DNA from: Alligator mississippiensis
Taxonomy: Eukaryota; Chordata; Crocodylia; Alligatoridae
Assembly (NCBI RefSeq): GCF_030867095.1
Contig: NC_081824.1
Span: 120,722,162 to 120,786,161 of the forward strand
Direction of reading: 5' to 3'
Length of the DNA: 64,000 nt
How positions within the stretch are numbered: position 1 is the stretch's first letter; the number at the start of each line of letters is the position of its first letter. The translations under genes were made by a program, and so were the position numbers. The notes beneath the pieces are model-generated. The model did not search any database. It had not been told where the DNA came from and saw only the letters and a program-made list of their open reading frames with translations. Shown here in pieces: positions 9,601-22,000 of the stretch.

Positions 9601-12600
9601 TAGATAAAGGATGGGAGGGAATGAAAAACGAACTGAAGTTACAGAATTTTTAGAACCGTTAACCTTGATTATCATATTGTGAAATAATGCAGGGTTTTGC
9701 TGCCATGATAGAGAATGAACAGGGCCTCTGCCTTGGAAAGGAGAATTGTTGGGTTTTTTGCTTAAAAGAGAAAGTAGTATGTGTGTGTGTGTGGTGGGAA
9801 GGGTGGGGGTGGAAAGACTCCTATTTTTCCTCTCTCTCCCCAGCAGAACCATTGTGACACTAGAAGGAAACATTGTAAACAAGTGTGTTTGCATAGGGAA
9901 ATGAGACCCTATTTCTTGGGCAGATTCCTGTTGAATACAATGGCAATTCTGAGTTATAAAATGATAGCAGTATCAACCCCCAGCTGGACAGATATTCTTT
10001 TTTTATAAATATATGCCTGATTGTGCCGTGCATTTCACATATACTTACTTTGTTTAATCTGGTTTCTGAGTAGTCCTTTTGGAAAGCCATACTGAGAAGT
10101 TCCTTTGAACTATATTTTTTTCTTTACGACTTCAGTGCTTGTAGAATGTTAGACTCTGACAGCTCTGGAGACCAAAGTCCTCTTTTGCACAGCAGAACGT
10201 GCAGCATTGGGTTGGCAATTACTCTGAGTATCCTGTTAACGTGCCTCATTCCTGTCTTGACAAGGTAACAAGTTTTCATCCAACTATAGTACCAATTATG
10301 ATGGTAGCTTTTATTATATGGCCTCTAATCTCTCTCTTTGATTATGTGGCCTCTATTATTGTTCTTTTATAATGGGCTCCCAAAGAGTCATCTGATCATC
10401 CTTCCTAGGTTGTACTTCAGCATTTTTGCCCAGATCATTTGATTTGGGTTTAAATTGCTGCCTTTAAAATATGTGAATTTCATTTGAAACTGTAGTTTAA
10501 GCATGTCCCTGGAAAAGTAGTGTTACCACAGCTGAAACGTTTATCAGAGATGATGCATTATTTCCTGATACAGGTTGTTTTGCTGCAGTGAATTTTGAGA
10601 ACGTTTTCAATTACCCTACATTAATATAATAGCATAACATAATTTAGTTCTTCCCCTGCATTAAATGTCTGTTGCATGCAAACTGAATGAAAAGAACATT
10701 CAGTTGAAGAGGTACAAAATGCCAGAGTTAAGGTTGCCTTGACTGGCATCCTTGTGCCTATTCGGTATGATAATTTAATAGTATGGTCACATGCTATTAT
10801 TTCCCTTCCCCATGGGACCACTGCCTCATTTAGCAAAATTGGTAGTTAGGCATTTAAAAAAAAATTCTCTATAGTGCATTTCCTTATGGTCTTTTTTGTA
10901 TTCCTTTCATTGAATTTTAAATTAACATTTGTATAAAATGAACTTCACAATCAGCTTGTGCAGCAAGGTGGTATTATCTCCATTTTACCTTGGGGAAGCC
11001 TGAAATTTAAAGCCAAAACTGAGAATCTGAATCTCATGTTGGGAATCAAGAGAATGAGGAACAAAATGGTAAGATGTCTCTTCCTTTTATTCAGGGACCT
11101 CTTGAAGAAAATCTCCCACTGATTCAGTAGCCTTTGGCTCAGTTTTGGAGTTGGAATAGACTTGGAGCTTTGTGGAGTGGTGGAACTTCATGGGAGAAGC
11201 AGGGGGAGATTCCAGTGCTCTGGGATGGCATTCTGCTTCTTTAACCATGTGACAACATGCCTTTTTCTTCCTGCAGTCCCAGGTTCACATAACTTCCAAC
11301 TTTATACACTGTTTTTTGGGGTTTTTTTTCCTTTGAAGGTAAATAACTCACCTTGCACAGGCCTATTCCCAGGGGACTCTGGAGTCTCAAGTTTCTCCCC
11401 ACTGTGCTGCCTCCTGCCCCAAAATATAGACCTAGGGGATAGCTCCCATCCTAGCAAGCCTCAATTCCACTGCCTTGTTCCACTGGAGCATCAGTTCCAC
11501 AAGGATCAGTTCTGCTGGATCTTCCAGCTGCAGTGAAGGAATCTCACTTTGGGTTAGGGAAGAAATTGCCTGGAAATCACTCTTTCCACAGGCAATCAGT
11601 CAGGAGATGCACAACAAAAGGATTTACTATAAAAACAGAACAAGCATAAGAAATCAGTAACCACGTGCTGAGATAAACAGGGATATAAGACTAAAGAAAA
11701 AAAATAAAATACCAGAATATTGAACTGTTCTTACTTTGCACCTTAAATCCAAGGATGCAGTTCCTAGCTAGCTTCACGGGTCTAAATACAGACCCTGCCT
11801 CTGACCTTTCCCGTCAGGGCTTCCTGCATCTTTTGCTCTTCCCAGCTTCTATGGCTAGAGGACACCCCCCGCCCCCTTCTGCGCGCACACGCACACACAC
11901 GCACACTTGTTCAAAGGAAGACTGAAGACAAAGTCATGCTTTTGAGGTAGGCTTAAGTACTTTTGCTAGTCTGGTTATTAACATACTCACCCCTGTGTTT
12001 CTAGGTATGCCAGTAATTCCTGACTCTCAAAGGTGCATATTTACTAGATTACAAAATTGCATCTTTTTTAGAAATGTAGATGTGCTAATGCAATATCCCT
12101 CTCTCCCCCAAGATAGTTTTGACTAGCCAGGTGTCAGGCTTCTGCCTCTTCTTTGAAAATGTAAATTTCTCACTGCCTGACCAGATCTTGGCTTTCCTGT
12201 GCCTGCATTCCACATTGGACCAGTAAACAACCCCAGTCAACTGCTAATTATCAGCCATTAACTTTTCTAAGTGTGAACAGTTGAGGGCTGCTCAAGTTAA
12301 TCCCTGCCTTACTGACACAACCTGGCTGTGATTCATCAGTAATACATTTTATATCAAATACTCTAAGGCAGGCAGGTATGAGAACAATAAAACTGTGAAC
12401 ACAGCTGTGCCCTAGCTACAGTTAGATTTAAACACCACAAGAGTGAGCCTAATTTAGGAGAATATCCTAATGCATGCCGCATGGTGACCCCGCAGAAGTA
12501 ACTTTGTCTTGCGGTGAATCTGTTATACTAGCTTCTACAACAATTAGGAGTGACCTGAAGAAGAATGCACCACATTTGAAAGCTTTGTCTAAGTCTATCC

Positions 12601-15600
12601 CCAATCATACAGTTGGTCCAATAAAAGATATTACCCCCAACAATTCTTTCTTCTTTTACATCCTGGACCATCAACATCACTTCTATGCCACTACACACAC
12701 TGATGCCTGCAATGCATGTAGTGATGCCTGGAACATTTAGATCCACCATGTAGAACTCTACTTCTTGCTTTAACACAGTAGCTGATGGCAATAATTGGTG
12801 GTTGTTCTCCTCTACGAGCACCAGCCCTGGAGGAAGATGAGATGCGATGTGCCAGTAGGTTGTATAGTTATTTGTTGAGAGCAAAGGAATGGTGAAGCAC
12901 TGAGGTCTTGTGTTCTGTTTTGGGTCTGAGATAAATATTTAGTAGTCACAGGCCATTTGGTCTCCATTTCTCCATACTTGAGCCTGACCTCCTTTTGCCT
13001 CATCCCCTCCAGTGTGGGCATGTCTCCTTATAAGGAGCTTCTCCAAATTAGTTTCCTTAGTTGGTCATAGCATTGCTGCCCTCCCCACTGTAGGTTATAT
13101 TGTATCTGCCTGGCTTCCAATTCTAGTCTCCTTAGCCTGCAGCCCCCAGGTTCCTTATCTCTCTACTGTCTCCTGCTTGCCTCCTCACACTCAGCTTTTC
13201 CATCAGATTGGTTCTTTCTCCCAGCTGCCTCCTCACTGGTAGGAGCAGTGACAGCACAGGAGAAAGTGGGCCCTTGCTCTTTAATTTTTGGACCCAGTAT
13301 CTGTAGTTGAGGGTTCATCTCAAGCAGGTAAATTGATGTAAAAATACAGCTTGGTTGGTCTATTCCAGCATCTTAATATGTTAGCTGTCATATGGTAAAG
13401 CATCCCTAACAGATATATCCTTAAATTGCAGAACAGCAGAATTGCTAGAAGTTGGCGGAATGTAATTACCTAACTTTGAATTTTGGCCAAGACACTGGGT
13501 TTAAGTATGCTCTTAGGAAGGCTAACATTTGGATAGTTAGTGATCAGGATCTTGGTTTTGGGTTTCACTTAGGTCTACATTTTCTAACAACGGTAGTTTC
13601 CTTTTCCCTTGCAGAAGCCTTGTTCTAGTACAGGCCTTGTAGACAGTTCTCTCATGTCATTGCAACCACTTCCTGAAGCACCTACGTTTTGTGTCATGCA
13701 AGTAACAATCTACTGTAACCCTGCTTAATTTGAGAGATGCATTTGGGGCCTATGCTGTAAAATGGCATAGCTAAAAATATAATGCCATACTTATTAACTG
13801 TAAGTGAGATAGGGCAGAAGGGCATGCACTTAGGTTATTAGTTAATGTATTGTAATGTGCAAGGTCAGTGGCATGTTTTGAATATTTCTTGGTGTTATTT
13901 ACCCACTCTGAGTTCTTCATTGGAACTGTTATGTGGCTACTTTTAAATTCATTTCAAATCAGATAGTATTTTATTCTTTTTATACAAGAAAAATAAGTTA
14001 TTAATACTGATATTAAAACTGCATACTGTCATTTTAACTTAAACAATGATGAAATAAATAAGCAGTCCTTGAAGTATATTACAGTATCCACATGTGAAAT
14101 CTCTCCAGCTAAGTTAAGTTCAGGTTTAAAATTAGATACCTATTTTAAAGGTTTAATTTAAAATAAAGTGGCCGGCTGTTTTATCTTGACTCTACAAATT
14201 CTTAAAGACTTTTATTTACTTTCAATTAAAAATACTAGAAGGGAGAAAATATTTTTAAAATTTGTGATTCTAATTTTGGTAGTTGTGATATGTTTTATTA
14301 GACCAACTGAGTAGTTGGAAAAAAGTTCTTGGCAAGCTTTCGGGTGTAGTCACCCTTCTTCAGGCATGTGGACTCTATACCTGAAGAAGGGTGACTGCAC
14401 CTGAAAGCTTGCCAAGAATGTTTTTCCAGCTACCCAGCTGGTCTAATAAAAGAGCACATCTACTCAAAGACCCTTGCCTGCCTATGTCCTTAGACCAACA
14501 TTGCTACAACCAAAAACCCAGCTGATTCTAGTTTTGTAACTAGAAAAATGAGACTAGAGATGACCAAGATCTTCTGAAAGGTGTAACTGGTCAACAATTA
14601 AGATTCAAAAACTGATTATATTGTGGGGACAAAGCAGTTAAGGAAATTTCACATAATTTGCCAATAGAATGGTAGAATTTTGTAAAGAGTATGACATAAT
14701 TCATGTTTAATTTGCACACTATCAGATATTCTGAGATGTGCATAACTCTAATTCCAACTTGGTACTTGGGTACTTTGTATAAGAAGCCTCTTATTAAATA
14801 CAAGTTGAGTAGGCCGTACGCACAATTAAGATAGTTTTAGGTCAGAGTCTGACTCGGGGTTGGCAACTCCTGGCACATGTCAGTGTGGCATGTGAAGGCA
14901 TTTTGCTTGGCATGTGCACCTTGGGCAGATGGCAGGGAAGTCGCCGGGGCTGTGCTGCCACAACAAGGATTGGGCCCCTTGCAGCTCCTCTGTCACCCAC
15001 CCCTGGCACGGCAACGTCCTACAAGTCAAGGTTGTGGGTGTTTATGGCACTCTGCCCAAAACATTGCTGATCTCTGATCTAACTTCTAACAAGCTACTAA
15101 AACATTATTCTTGTGCTTCATACTTCTGTTATGTTCTACTAATCAGCTTGGTGAACATAGCTATTATCTATACTAGAGTACTTCATTTTTACAGGGCAAA
15201 AAGAAATCCTTTTGTATTTGGGGTACTTACTTTAGGAAGTAACTCTTAAACTGTGCAGTTGCTTGTTTGTGTCAGGAAGATTCATATGCTACAAATGTAT
15301 GCCAGTGGAAGCATACATATAGTGTTTCTCAATAAAGTAACTATTGTCCTTTTGTGTAAGACAAGTGAACACACCCTGCCCTCTGTATCATCTGTGATCT
15401 TTTTTTAAAATTTTTTCTATCAGAATGGTTAACCATGTGTTTGAGTGTGCATTTTATCTTCATCATTGAATTCCTTTAAAGTAAGTTAGACCATATCTGT
15501 ATAAATAAAAGGTGATGGTCTGACTCTGTATTGCATTTCTCTTTGAGAGAGGTTTTTAAAATCAGATAACTTCTTTGCACCCGCATACTTGAGATCTTCC

Positions 15601-15993
15601 TCCTTACGCTTGTAGGTAAGAGTGACAAAACTGTTACTGGGTACTGGAGGCTTGTATAAATGCTGTCTCTGGACTCCTTTACAGCCTTGCATATAGAAAC
15701 ATGCTGGTTTGCATGCTTAATATTCATGGATGTTGGATTCATCCTTGCTTGTTCATGCCTGTGGCACAAATTAGACAAAAAAAAAAAGAAGCAATTTGTC
15801 CAAAATTGAACTAAAAGTTTCAATTATTGAAGTGCTGAGAGATTTTGCTTACTCTCCCCCTACGGGCCTCTTTCTTTCCTCCTCTTCCCACTGCTGTTGA
15901 TATTGGGAGCTGATGGTCAGCATCTTACAGATTTCCTCCTATATAGGAAAGTGTGTGGGATTTGTGATCTTAAAAAGGCACCTGAATTACAAC

Positions 15994-16056
<63 letters not shown>

Positions 16057-19000
16057 CTTCTAATTAGTCATAGTAGAAATTCAGGGCAACAGAAGCATAG
16101 AACCTTTGAGGAAATAGTTAAATTCACAACTGGAAGTTCAAATGCAGAAGGTTGGCTCCATTCTGACTATAAGACTAACCAGCGCTGGAGTTTCATGGTT
16201 CGTACGGTGCAGAGCCCTGGAAACAGGATGCATTTAGGCTGTTGTAATATTCTTGAAACATGTCATAAGAAAGTGCATCTTCCGTTAGGCTGAGAGAGAG
16301 AGAAAGGGAAAATACTTCTGCTGCAGTGAATGCAAATTCAGTTCTTTGTCCCAGCAATGAGTGGTGTTCTTCAAAAGGGGATTCTCTGGAGGAGGACAAG
16401 ATACCATTAGCACTGACTTTCTTGAGGTGTCTTTTGGGAAAGGGCTGCTTTGGTTTGCACTGGAAGCTGCAGATGGATTTTAAGAGAGACTAGCTAGGGA
16501 GTGTGGTCTGCAACCCCAACCATTAGGAATGTTTAGACCCTGGCCTTTGGGCCAAATCTGTTTCATGGAGTCATGGCATTCAGCCTGCAGGGCTCCCCAT
16601 GGCTCAGGAAATTTGGCAGCAGAGGGGTGGTGGCACTTGACACTACCAACCTTCCCCTGTTGCAAAATTTCCAAGCCCCACACAGCTGGATCAGCCTGGA
16701 TGAGGCTCTTTTTGTGCAGCTACAATTGGGCCTGGGTTGAGCCTTCCACTTGGTTGAGCTGGATGGGGACCACTGGCTGAATCTTGTCCATGGGGCAGAA
16801 ACATTAGGCATCACTGCTATATACCACTTCTTCAACCAAAGCACTCAAGAGTGGCCTATATGGCCCCAAAACTGATGTCTCATGCTGAAAAAGAGGTGGC
16901 AAACACCTTGTGCCATCTCCTATTTTGTTTGTTCTCCCCATCAGACTTTTTGCTGTTGGACTGGGGTGGTTAGTAAATGCTGGCATTGACCTTGAGTGAA
17001 TCTGAACTGCATTTGTTCCTCAAATTTAAGAATGAGTTATTTCATAATGTAGCCTTTTACTTAAGGTTCTCCTTTCTTCACTTCAGAAGTTAGAATTTTG
17101 TGTTAATAGTGTGAAATATCTTTGGGGAAAGACTAGAACCGGTTACTACTGATCCTTTGCTGGGGTGTCTGTTGGGAAAAGCACTAAGAGTTTAGTAAAC
17201 TGTTAGAGCAGTAGCATTGTAATTTACATTAATATTAAAGGTATTTTTCCTCCCTGAGATGTGGGGGTTGATTTACTGAAGGGCTTCAAATTTTTAAAGG
17301 CTGTGGGAAGCATGAACAGGGAATGTAATGATTAAATGATATCTTCTCACAGCAGTGTGGCATGTGGGCAGAGCAAGCCAGGCAAGGTTTAATGCATGTA
17401 CACATGCACACACCAGTTATAGGGGTCATTTTCTGAGTTAGCCAGATTTAGCTGGAGAAGACTTCTAGGGTGTCTGACACAAGAAGAGCAGTTAATATGC
17501 ACATACATAGCTTGTTTTGTAGTTGTTCGAATGCACAGTGTGCTGTCCCAGATGTCTTGGCATAAGCAGTTTTGGCACCATACCACACCTAAGCCTGTTA
17601 AGCTGGTTCCAGTGGCCTTATAGGAGCCCAAAACCAAGGAGCTGTTAATCTGGCCTGGTGACTGTGTGGGAGATCCTAGTGACAGCAGAAACCATCTCCC
17701 ATTCTCTCTGTCTCCCTGAATGGGTGGTGTTCTCAGTGTCCAGACAGGGCTTCTACCAAGTAGTCAGCAGCAAGTGAGTCCATATGTTCTGAAAACTGTG
17801 ACAAGTGTTGCATATGTTGCACTTTGGTGATCAGCTTGCATCTGATGTTGGTGTTCAGTAGGCCCAGTAATCTATACCATTTTTTGGCTTCATCGTTTGT
17901 GAGGATTTTCATGGTATGATTAATGTGTGGCTGCTGGTCTGGTGTGGACAGAATTTCATCAAACTGGGGCATGGCATTTATTATCTGGGTCACAGCAAGC
18001 CCTGAATTATGTCGTATTTGAGCATTGACTCCTTACCTGTATTCTGCCAGTTTGTTCAGGAGATGGTCTTTTTTTAATCTTCTAAGCTACTTGAGCCATG
18101 TCGAGTTTGCATGCAAGTAGGAAAGCTGGCTTTGACTCATCTGTCAACCACTTACCATGCAAAAAGATGACTTGATTTGACTAGGAGAATCAGTTGCCAG
18201 AAGAACTCTTTTAGGAAGAGCTCTTGACATCTTGTACAGCAGACCTGTGTGCCCAATTGTGTTGTAGGCTGTCACAGGATGTTTTTCTTTTCTTCTGCAG
18301 TTCATTTTCAGCATGCATAGTGAGCACTAGCACTTGGTCACGTTTGCTTCAACTTGGTCAAAATCTGCTTGATCAGATCACATGTGTTGTTTTGCCATCA
18401 GTGTAACTACGTCTCTAGCTTTTCACTATATGTGTACGATGCAAAACATAAAAGGTTCACTGACTTTTCTGCTTAAGAAGTTGTAGGAGTCCTGGCAATG
18501 CATTGTCTGGTGATGCATTGCTTTCTTTTTATTGATTTTTATTTATTTATTTTTTTGTGCATTTCTTTTTCTTAGAGAATGATTGGAAAATTTGTCATGG
18601 CTGAGCTGGGTTGGGGGAGGGGGGGTGTTTCTTACGTTTAATACCACTCTTCTATTTGATTGAATCCCCCCTCCAAAAGTTTTTATTTTCTTTAGCAATG
18701 AGGTATTTGTATTACAGCACTGTTCGGAAAGTCCTTTTATAGCTGTGTATGTGGTGAATTTTGTGCTGCTCCAAATTTTTGAAGGCCTGCTCATGCTTCC
18801 TTCTAGATCTTGACATGTCTATTGCTGGGAAGAAGCCACAGAATGTTCTTCAGGAGGTATTCAGGATCTCTAGTTGGTAGGGGTGCACTGATAAAGATTT
18901 TTGGGCTGATACCGATTTGATTCTCCAATATGCTAGGAGAGCAGCATCCGGCTGGTAAATCTGTTTTGGGGAGGGACGGGGGACAGGCGTGGGGAGGAGG

Positions 19001-22000
19001 GGCAGATGGAGGCCCCCATGGTGAGGTAGAGAATGGGTCTAGGGCAGAGGCAGGTACTGGGGCAGGTGCTGTTTGGGCAGGGCATGGCATAGGGTGGAGC
19101 TGCAAGTGGCTTGTTCAGAGAAGGGGGGCGGCTCCCCCCACTGCATGCACCCCCAGAGGAGGCATGGGGAGCATGTTCCTCAGATCTGTGCATGGGGTAA
19201 GGGTGGGCTGCCTGCTGCAGGTTGGGGCTGGGGGCAGTGCTGGGCTCTTCCTGGTGGGGTGGCTTGGACCAGGGCTGTGTTTGGTGTAGGCGGCAGCAGC
19301 ACTGGGAGGGGGAGGTATGGGAGAGCTACAGGGAATTTTGGGGTGGCTGTAGCCTACTGTAGCTTCCCTTCCTGGTGCCACCTGCCCCAAGCGCAGCCTC
19401 AACCCAACCCCCATGCTGAGAAGAGCCCAAAACTTCCCCCAGCCCGCAGCAGGCAGCCCACCCTCACCCTGTGCACAGATCTGGCGGCCACATGGCCATG
19501 CCTCCCCCAGGGGTGGGAGATGCCCCCACCACTCCTCCAGGACAAGCTGCTCGCAGCTCTGTCCTGTGCCTTGCCCCGCCGTGGCTGGGCAGTACCTTCC
19601 CCTGCCCTTGCCCCAGCCCAACTCCCTCCCTCACCATGGGGGCCTCAGTCTGCCCTGTACCCCTTCCCCCACACAGGCTTACCCACCAGACGCTGCTTTC
19701 CAAGCTGCTGTGTTGCTTTCCTGGCCACTTGCATGCTGCAGCTGTGCACATTCATGCAACATTTATTGGTAACATTATTGGCCACATCAGCCAAAAAAAA
19801 CCTGATTGCCAATAATGTCAATTTCCCTTTTATCATTGTTGATACAATATGGACCGATATGGACCGATGTATCGGTGCACCTCTACTAGTTGGTAGTTAG
19901 TTATTTGTGAATCTGTGATTGTACTGTTTAAAGAGCTCTGTAAGTTCTTCCTTTAGATGTGATCTAGAAGTTTTTTGTTTTTTTTTCCACAGGATTAAAA
20001 ATTACTTTGGTGAACATGTATGCTTGAGTATGTTGAGATGTTGAGGAGGGTGCATGCTAGATGTTGGTTAGTGAGCTTAGTGCAACTATCCTGTTCTGTC
20101 TTTCCTTAGTTTCTGACATGGTGTTCAGCTAGTGGTCACCATACATGTGACTAGACTGATGTGGATGAGAATGGAGATAGGTTGCTTGTGGGGGAAACTT
20201 CCAAGGCCCTGCAGGTGACAGAGAGTGGTCCCAGCACTTCTCTATATGATTATGAGATCAGGTGAGTAGAACTGTTCCAGCAGGTAGAGTGAAGTGTTAT
20301 TTGTTACTCACGGTTGTGTTGGAGCTTGTTGACGGAGTCTGTGTTTGCAAGGTTGAAACCTGTTTGATCCATTTCTCCTCAGCCTTGCGTGGCTATTAAA
20401 ATTGCAGCATAAATAGTGGGATGGTGGAGTAGCACAGGATAGGATTCATTAAGGGACTTGGAAACATTTGCAATTTCAAATTAACTTATCCTTGTGATGT
20501 AATTAGAGGTAGGGTTGAAATAGTCATTTCTCCATGTCAGCCATATTTTTCGTGCAAGTTGTAGTTTGAGACTTAAACCAACTGGCAGCAAGATAATTAA
20601 GATGGAGATCCTGAAGGCAGATGAAGTTGGGAGAAAATGCTGTTGAGAACAGAATATTTTGCAACTGACAAGCCCTTGACAAACTGTAGAGAAGGTCCAA
20701 AGTTTATACCATTTCCTTGACCTGGTGCAGGTCCACAGTAGCCAGAATCCACTGGATTTGGTTAATTACCATTTGATGGAAACCAAAACTGCAACAGGGT
20801 ACATTTTACGTCATTTAAATATGGAAGTGGGAGAGATTCCTTATATATATTTGTTGCTCTGTTTTTTCACAGTAGAAACATGTTAATAAGCTTTCATCAA
20901 GGATGATTGCTTTAAATTGCCGATTTTAATCACCAGCTTTTATTGTAGTTTAAGTATGTAGAAACTGAGTTCAGTGTAAACCAGTTTTCAGTCATTTTTT
21001 TGTTTCCAATTGCAAAGTTAATTCAGATTGTTTAGTGTGAAAACCAAAACATGCTTCATTTAAGCAATGAGTTATTTGGGCTTAGTATAACATTGTGAAT
21101 AAAAGTAATATTTATGACTGTTGTCTGGTACCTTACTAGATCCTCTCTTTTACATCTGTTTGAAAGATATACCAAATAAAATTACTACATCAGCAGATAG
21201 AAATCACAGTAGCTAGAAGCATATCCATGATGTAGCAAAACTCGCTAAGGTGATCAGTGGACACTTGCTTCAAATAGCTTCATCATTTGAATCCCTTTGT
21301 TTACTGACATACAGCTACATCCAGACCTAGAAGACGTTTTTGTTAGTTTAACATTTTTTTAAATGTTTCAACTTTAAGTTACCCTTTGCTTCTCCTTCAA
21401 AGCTGTAGGGGGAGTTTTAGGTAGGCAAAAAAGCCATGTAAGTTTATATACAGCCAGTATCTGTAAATTTTGCCTACGGAAAAAAATCTACAACTAAAAA
21501 GATGATATAGGCACATGCAAGCATTCACTGACCTTGCCAGTCAGTTAATTCAGAAATGGAGATGATCCATCCATCTCTAAGTGCATGTTAGCTACTAAAA
21601 TTATAATACTGAACTGTTAAATAAGTGCATGATTAGACAGTTACTTGGAGCAGATTTATGTTGATAAAAAGCTGCTTTTGGCTATTGGTGTCTTGCTGTG
21701 GACACTTTGCATGTCTGAAGTCCCATCCATTCTCTATCTCATTATTACATTATCAATCTTGGAGTCAGTTCACAAGATGCATAATGGAAGGTCAGAGCCA
21801 TACATTTTTATCCCAGAATTGTGTCTGTGTGCACTGCCATTGACAGACGGGCAGGATGGGAGCCCTTGGTTTGTAAGGTAAATCTTTAGTGTGCATGAAT
21901 AATTAGAATTTTCATCTATAATTTTATTTCGTAGTCGCATTTAAGTTTGGCAAAAAACGCTTCAGACATGTACGTGTCAAGTTTGAGTTCTAAAGCAAAC

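Noticed and set aside
19073-19900. A 275-codon frame at 19,073-19,900
   Set aside because: Inside the hAT element at 18,878; the mirrored peptide on the other strand shows the openness comes from inverted symmetry, not coding.
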